Positions 4,801 through 7,290 of a DNA stretch of 7,290 nt are shown here, in pieces; within the stretch, counting starts at the first letter, position 1; each line of letters starts with the position of its first letter. Where the stretch lies: contig CAJUJR010000110.1 in assembly GCA_910586605.1 (NCBI GenBank), positions 1-7,290 on the forward strand, in the 5' to 3' direction. The notes under the pieces were generated by a model. That model ran no database searches and was not told the DNA's origin. It saw only the letters and a program-made list of their open reading frames with translations. The position numbers and the translations under genes were made by a program. This stretch comes from an uncultured Lachnospiraceae bacterium (lineage in GTDB: Bacteria; Bacillota; Clostridia; Lachnospirales; Lachnospiraceae).

Positions 4801-7111
4801 CAGTACAATTTGCAAAAGCACGCTCCCCAACCCTTGTCAGCTTATTTTCAGTGAATACTACACGAAGCCGCTTCGCACCAAGAAACGCGTTATTTCCAAT
4901 TTCTGCAGCATCGCCTGTTTCCACAAGCTTAATATCCTGCATATGGTCTACCCCGTCGGCTAAACTCCATGTAGGCAGCTCATCCTCCTTAAAATCAGGG
5001 ACTTTCCCTTCCCCGGAAAAAGTAATCTGCCCAATGTCATCCCTGTAATCCCATTTCAAATCCCCAAATGTACCAGACGAAACATCTGTCTTGTCCGGAT
5101 CCCATTCTTCCACTAAATATCCCTGTCTCCACTCATATTCCGTATGGCTTTCATGGCTTTTGTACACTTTTGTGCTTTCCCATCCATTCTCCCAGCCAGT
5201 AGACTCCTTTGTCTTAAATACCATCAGGCCAGTATTGTCATATGATCCACCCTTTACACTGTTTGATGACACAGAACTATTCAAGGCGTAACACACCTCT
5301 GTATAACCATTTGTATTCCCCACCGTACAATATCCATCTTCTGTTACAGTAGGGGCATTCCCATAAAACAGCAGCTTTGTAACAGAATCATTATGGTAAA
5401 CTGCATTTATCTCTAAAGATTCTACAGCCTCTGGAAACCTTACCTCTGCCAAATGGGTACAATATGTAAAGGCATAGGAACCTACCGTCTTAACTGTATC
5501 TGGAATGGAAAACTTATCCCCCGCCATTCCAGAAGCATAGTAAATAATTTTGGATTTCTCTTTATTATACAGTACATTATTTTCTGCCATAATATTGGCA
5601 TTGCTTTCAGAAACAGTAATCCCAGAAAGCTTTGGGCATCCTTTAAAAACATTTCCCAAAACATTCTTAACATTCCCTCCAAAAGAAACCCTTTCCAAGG
5701 AGGTACAATTTTCCAAAACAGAACCGCCAATTGTCTCAATGCTATTTGGGAATGCTAACTCCTTCAATTTGGAGCATCCGCCAAATGCACTTGACCCAAT
5801 TGTGGTCATCTTATCCGGCAGCGTAAGCCCAGAAACCGCACTACAATTATAGAAGGCATAATCCCCTATAGAAAGAAGGTCACCACCCAGATTAATTTCA
5901 CTTAATGAGCTACAACTATAAAATGCTTCATTACCAATTGTTTTTACCAGTCCCGGAATCTCAATGCTGCCTAAATATCCTGCTCCATTAAATGCATACT
6001 TTCCAATAGAACGCAACGAACCAGGCAAATCTGCACTTTGGATTCCAGTACTTTGGAACGCCCGATCCCCAATTACTTCAACAGGCGCTGGGATATTTAC
6101 TATTGCATTGCCTTTACATGGATAACCAATTACCTTGTATAATGCAGAATTTTTCTTCTCCACTAATAAATCGTTTACCGATTCATAATTCTGGTTTCCC
6201 TGTTCTACGGTTATACTCTGAAGGATACCGCCCACAAAAGGGTTGATACCAATTGATGTAACAGACGCCGGTATTGTTACAGATGTAAGATTGCTGCCAT
6301 TAAATGCACTGCTCCCAATACTTGTCAAGGATGTTTGCGGTAAAGCCAAATCTGCAAGAGATTCACAAGAACCAAAAGCTGAATTTCCTATTACTTCAAC
6401 GCCTTCACTGATAACAGCTTTTTTTAGCTTCTTACAATTATAAAAAGTTGAACTTTTAATTTCTTTCACTGCACTTGGTACAACTATCTCACTTAAAGAG
6501 GAACAGTATTGGAAAGCTGAACCACCAATGGAATTTATTTTATCAGGAATGATAATATTATCCAAAGCTGTACAATAACCAAACGCCCAGGTTCCAATAG
6601 ATTCTACTGTAGATGGCAGCATAACCTGTTTCAGGCTGACACATTCTTGAAATGCACTGTTTCCTACATTTTTCACTCCCTCTGGAATGTCTGCAGACAT
6701 GGCAGTACTGCAGCCATAAAATGCATAAGAAGATACATTTGTAATACCGCTTCCAATAGAAATCGTCTGTATCTCTTCGATACTTTCTTTCCAAGGGGCA
6801 TTTGTCCTATAACTGTTATAAGTATCTGTTGGGTTTTTCTTATAAGCCTCTGATGTATAAGCCGGCATATCCCCCGTCCCGGTCAGTTCCAGCTTATATA
6901 CAGTTGAGCCTCCCAGCCAGCCTTCCTGTTTTGCCTCCGGCGTCAGCTTCCAGGTAATATTTTTGCTGTCCCCAATCGTGCCGCTTGTCGCCCCCGCGGC
7001 CTCACTGACACGAAATACCCCCAGCGCCCCTGCCAGGCATCCAATTGGCAATGGCAGCATCTGCAAGATTAGCGCAGCAGCCAAGACAATGGACATCGTT
7101 TTTTTCTTCAT
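1838..7111 (-). CDS. Giant secreted BspA-type LRR protein with a papain-like cysteine-peptidase-like region
   Basis: A 1757-residue predicted secreted protein. In order it has: a Sec signal peptide (1 to about 38-41; basic MKKK start, hydrophobic core, likely cleavage after SEA or AGA); a lead-in module (43-118, with ELTGTGDMP); LRR_5 array A (112-590); a linker; a second lead-in (678-735, with FSGEGKVP); and array B (724-915). Next come a region with GSCFGMA (Cys994), SGHAVVP (His1098) and VYDCNSPN (Asp1119/Asn1121), a beta-rich stretch (about 1225-1470), a Pro/Thr linker (1485-1560), a Lys-rich stretch (1560-1625) and four LRR_5 units (1625-1712). The Cys, His and Asp/Asn order matches papain-fold peptidases. 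BspA-type LRRs are known from adhesins and host-binding surface proteins. The start is fixed by GTGAGG (7119-7124), 7 bases before ATG. There is no LPXTG, S-layer or choline-binding motif. Secretion and LRR content are firm; enzyme activity is inferred. Confidence 0.92.
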   Translation of the reverse strand: MKKKTMSIVLAAALILQMLPLPIGCLAGALGVFRVSEAAGATSGTIGDSKNITWKLTPEAKQEGWLGGSTVYKLELTGTGDMPAYTSEAYKKNPTDTYNSYRTNAPWKESIEEIQTISIGSGITNVSSYAFYGCSTAMSADIPEGVKNVGNSAFQECVSLKQVMLPSTVESIGTWAFGYCTALDNIIIPDKINSIGGSAFQYCSSLSEIVVPSAVKEIKSSTFYNCKKLKKAVISEGVEVIGNSAFGSCESLADLALPQTSLTSIGSSAFNGSNLTSVTIPASVTSIGINPFVGGILQSITVEQGNQNYESVNDLLVEKKNSALYKVIGYPCKGNAIVNIPAPVEVIGDRAFQSTGIQSADLPGSLRSIGKYAFNGAGYLGSIEIPGLVKTIGNEAFYSCSSLSEINLGGDLLSIGDYAFYNCSAVSGLTLPDKMTTIGSSAFGGCSKLKELAFPNSIETIGGSVLENCTSLERVSFGGNVKNVLGNVFKGCPKLSGITVSESNANIMAENNVLYNKEKSKIIYYASGMAGDKFSIPDTVKTVGSYAFTYCTHLAEVRFPEAVESLEINAVYHNDSVTKLLFYGNAPTVTEDGYCTVGNTNGYTEVCYALNSSVSSNSVKGGSYDNTGLMVFKTKESTGWENGWESTKVYKSHESHTEYEWRQGYLVEEWDPDKTDVSSGTFGDLKWDYRDDIGQITFSGEGKVPDFKEDELPTWSLADGVDHMQDIKLVETGDAAEIGNNAFLGAKRLRVVFTENKLTRVGERAFANCTALEVIRMQNVARIEKEAFMGDTALKDELDMRGCQIFGEGVFKGCTGMTDILLGEGLKSIGKEAFASCSALESMMLPESVQTLGDGCFNGCSTLRTINIPKRVTAVPAACFVGCAKLQKVYFYGNYPDSWANDCFSGTDNGLTVYYRASNKTWSAAGDKWNGYPVVGLDKFYTEQKDHYSFANTGSSFGYGSKYFVPRQRYVTAVQSVIRGSYYYAWDSSWKGSCFGMAASSAEFYEGNQFNVKDYTAAAKSLYEVLAPKDPNADLTKIIEIYQVSQYADKISKETAENYGKYRKLIKQVEEFERSGGLRIDSTADPIVLCVYSGCSGHAVVPVSVNMDNEGNYILEVYDCNSPNSFSTLTVKKDFSGISYGRYNQASFVKYSTIREALKDADFTGESLKKSSNESNTVAIAVNRENISLKNGGGRDYSEIKGAYEQRPMSAGEEEFSGIRSFILPQDQVEYKIEEDPKAKAGDTEEDLKYYIATEDLFTEVETSDKDAELKVRSVKGTGNDSVSLTSEKSNTESEITVMDTLGIKKEISVQGSSVEVEVNNEAEMKITVSEDTAEVKVDGEKLKLDGNKANVSFFAQKGVNPMEAADMYCEFFVDKNNQLSGTAESYVTWSKETAGDVTVITKVKDEKGNLIAELKDKKTLTPGMQKVNVVFDKVKAELGGLSGEFKAVCEMTLVDADNNEIRISQPGITVKREEQQTSKPGGNRPFVPGPSVTPTPGPTATPEPTQTPTPESTQTPTKAPDNTEAPTVTLAPEETVEPTETPDMTITPPEGTEQPVVTPKPKPTKKPSVPKKSSVPKKGKVIASGSLKYIVQKSAKKNGTVAVYSAKKKDAKKVAVPKKVKLNGYSFKVTEIYQNAFAKMKKLKEVTVGSNVKKIGKNSFKDCKNLEFVIIEKNVTTIGTRAFAGCTKLNRILVKSDKIKSVGAEAFKGVTSKAIVKTSKSKWRKYCRMFMNTGKMSQSALFVIEPVKLKYNGKSY
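1977..2239 (-). repeat. LRR_5 block C (C-terminal, four units)
   Basis: Residues about 1625-1712 hold four units recognisable by YQNAFAKMKKL, GKNSFKDCKNL, GTRAFAGCTKL and GAEAFKGV. They are markedly richer in Lys than the units of arrays A and B and are separated from them by about 700 residues. A separate C-terminal block behind a flexible linker suggests a distinct role, such as envelope attachment or capping. That role is inferred. Confidence 0.85.
2373..2659 (-). repeat. Pro/Thr-rich linker and start of Lys-rich stretch
   Basis: Residues about 1485-1560 are dominated by TPTP, TPEP and TQTP-like units. They then pass into Lys/Pro-rich sequence with a near-duplicate SVPKK (1569-1573 and 1575-1579). 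At DNA level this gives imprecise GGTGTTGGCGT-like short repeats around 2580-2640. Such linkers usually span the cell wall or separate surface domains. The units are irregular, so this is low-complexity coding sequence rather than an array of exact repeats. Confidence 0.85.
3663..4249 (-). other. Papain-like cysteine-peptidase-like domain within the LRR protein
   Basis: Residues about 955-1150. KGSCFGMAAS puts Cys994 (codon 4130-4132) in a GSC context like the papain GSCW motif. About 104 residues later comes SGHAVVPVSV with His1098 (codon 3818-3820). Then, 21-23 residues on, comes EVYDCNSPN with Asp1119/Asn1121, the position of the third catalytic residue. The order Cys, His, Asp/Asn and the hydrophobic strands after the His fit a papain or transglutaminase-like fold. 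No upstream oxyanion Gln could be assigned with confidence. A non-catalytic version of the fold cannot be excluded. Confidence 0.6.
4368..4942 (-). repeat. LRR_5 array B
   Basis: Residues about 724-915 hold roughly eight units. Examples are GNNAFLGAKRL, GERAFANCTAL, EKEAFMGDTAL, GEGVFKGCTGM, GKEAFASCSAL and GDGCFNGCSTL. The array ends in a cap-like segment (FYGNYP, then VYYRASNKTW) directly before the peptidase-like region. It is preceded by the second copy of the lead-in module. Confidence 0.88.
5343..6778 (-). repeat. LRR_5 array A
   Basis: Residues about 112-590 hold roughly 16 units of about 23 residues with the pattern IP..V..IG..AF..C..L, for example GNSAFQECVSL, GTWAFGYCTAL and GDYAFYNCSAV. 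Two longer inserts interrupt the array, at about 300-345 (NYESVNDLLVEKK) and 500-540 (NIMAENNVLYNKEKS). Both look like the standard BspA-type long unit ending in IP..V..(I/V)G. The regular fold should be an elongated right-handed solenoid. Confidence 0.9.
6995..7111 (-). other. Signal peptide of the LRR protein
   Basis: Residues 1 to about 39: basic n-region (KKK), hydrophobic stretch (SIVLAAALILQMLPLPIG), then a polar region with S36-E37-A38 and A39-G40-A41, both acceptable type I signal peptidase sites. A Cys at 25 follows PIG, but the -3 residue is Pro rather than Leu, so a lipoprotein signal is less likely. Confidence 0.8.
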
Positions 7112-7118
7112 AATCCCG

Positions 7119-7124
7119 CCTCAC
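7119..7124 (-). promoter_or_regulatory. Ribosome binding site of the LRR gene
   Basis: GTGAGG on the minus strand lies 7 bases before ATG 7111. It fixes the start at the Met that opens a textbook signal peptide. Confidence 0.75.
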
Positions 7125-7168
7125 TTTCTAAATTTTTTACGTCTTATACTCTTTTGTAATTATGGAAT

Positions 7169-7198
7169 ATTTTACCATACATCTGTATAGAAAGTCCA
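7169..7198 (-). promoter_or_regulatory. Extended -10 promoter of the LRR gene
   Basis: On the minus strand TGG-TAAAAT (7169-7177) forms an extended -10. TGGACT (7193-7198), matching TTGACA at 4 of 6 positions, lies 18 bases further up. Transcription would start near 7162, giving a leader of about 50 bases. No strong structure is visible in the leader. The palindrome at 7229-7251 lies just upstream. Confidence 0.5.
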
Positions 7199-7228
7199 CA
7201 AAATTTTCTACAATTTAACAGCTGCCAT

Positions 7229-7251
7229 CTGTGAATAGTTACTATTCACAG
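7229..7251. promoter_or_regulatory. Perfect 11-bp palindrome with one-base centre, upstream of the LRR promoter
   Basis: CTGTGAATAGT (7229-7239), one base, then ACTATTCACAG (7241-7251) form an exact inverted repeat. It overlaps the inner part of the right inverted-repeat arm and begins about 30 bases upstream of the predicted -35. There is no adjacent T run, so it is not an intrinsic terminator. It could be an operator for a dimeric regulator or half of a repeat element. The left arm of the window carries only one half of it. Confidence 0.75.
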
Positions 7252-7288
7252 CCAATCGTAGCGAAATGTAAATAGATAAAAAATATCT
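7238..7288. repeat. Right arm of window-spanning inverted repeat
   Basis: Bases 7238-7261 and 7276-7288 match 28-51 and 1-13 in reverse complement, with an equal-length 14-base non-matching segment between. The inner edge of the match falls just beyond the centre of the 7229-7251 palindrome. It lies upstream of the LRR gene, whereas the left arm lies downstream of the hemerythrin gene, so the two copies have no common position relative to genes. Confidence 0.8.
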
Positions 7289-7290
7289 TC

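Noticed and set aside
4527..5048. Plus-strand open frame of 173 codons opposite the LRR gene
   Set aside because: It lies wholly antisense to LRR array B and has a Ser/Pro-rich composition typical of reading LRR codons backwards. The other plus-strand frames between 1878 and 6853 are shadows of the same kind.
7028..7040. Possible lipobox (PIGC, Cys25) in the LRR signal peptide
   Set aside because: The -3 residue is Pro and the strong hydrophobic stretch is followed by good type I cleavage sites at residues 36-41. A lipoprotein remains only a remote alternative.

Overview
The window is about 40% GC by eye and carries three protein-coding genes. They point to a spore-forming, anaerobic, low-GC Firmicute, most likely a gut clostridium of the Lachnospiraceae type. 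The evidence is a SpoIIM-family sporulation protein with a possible sigma-E-type promoter, a two-domain bacteriohemerythrin, and a giant secreted BspA-type leucine-rich-repeat protein with Shine-Dalgarno-led starts. The genus is inference.

Layout. Bases 1-51 are one arm of an inverted repeat; its partner is at 7238-7288, so the two arms frame almost the whole window. A tandem bacteriohemerythrin gene runs leftward (886-71). A 307-base divergent intergenic region (887-1193) holds the hemerythrin promoter, a 25-bp-arm stem-loop (1035-1107) and a candidate sigma-E-like promoter for the next gene. That gene, spoIIM-like, runs rightward (1194-1841) and meets a 5.3-kb LRR gene running leftward (7111-1838). 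The two stop codons share one TTAA, and the probable terminator of the LRR gene lies inside the spoIIM-like coding sequence. Bases 7112-7290 hold the LRR promoter, a 23-base palindrome and the right inverted-repeat arm.

The 1757-residue LRR protein is the centre of interest. It has a signal peptide, two LRR_5 arrays that each follow a copy of the same lead-in module, a papain-like cysteine-peptidase-like region (Cys994, His1098, Asp1119/Asn1121), a beta-rich stretch, a Pro/Thr-rich linker, a Lys-rich stretch and a short third LRR block. It looks like an adhesive or receptor-like surface protein carrying an enzyme-like domain.

The three genes are not co-directional and form no operon. Hemerythrin (diiron, O2/redox-linked), SpoIIM (forespore engulfment) and the LRR protein have no established common pathway, so any functional link is speculative. 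No tRNA, rRNA, CRISPR array or transposase gene was seen.
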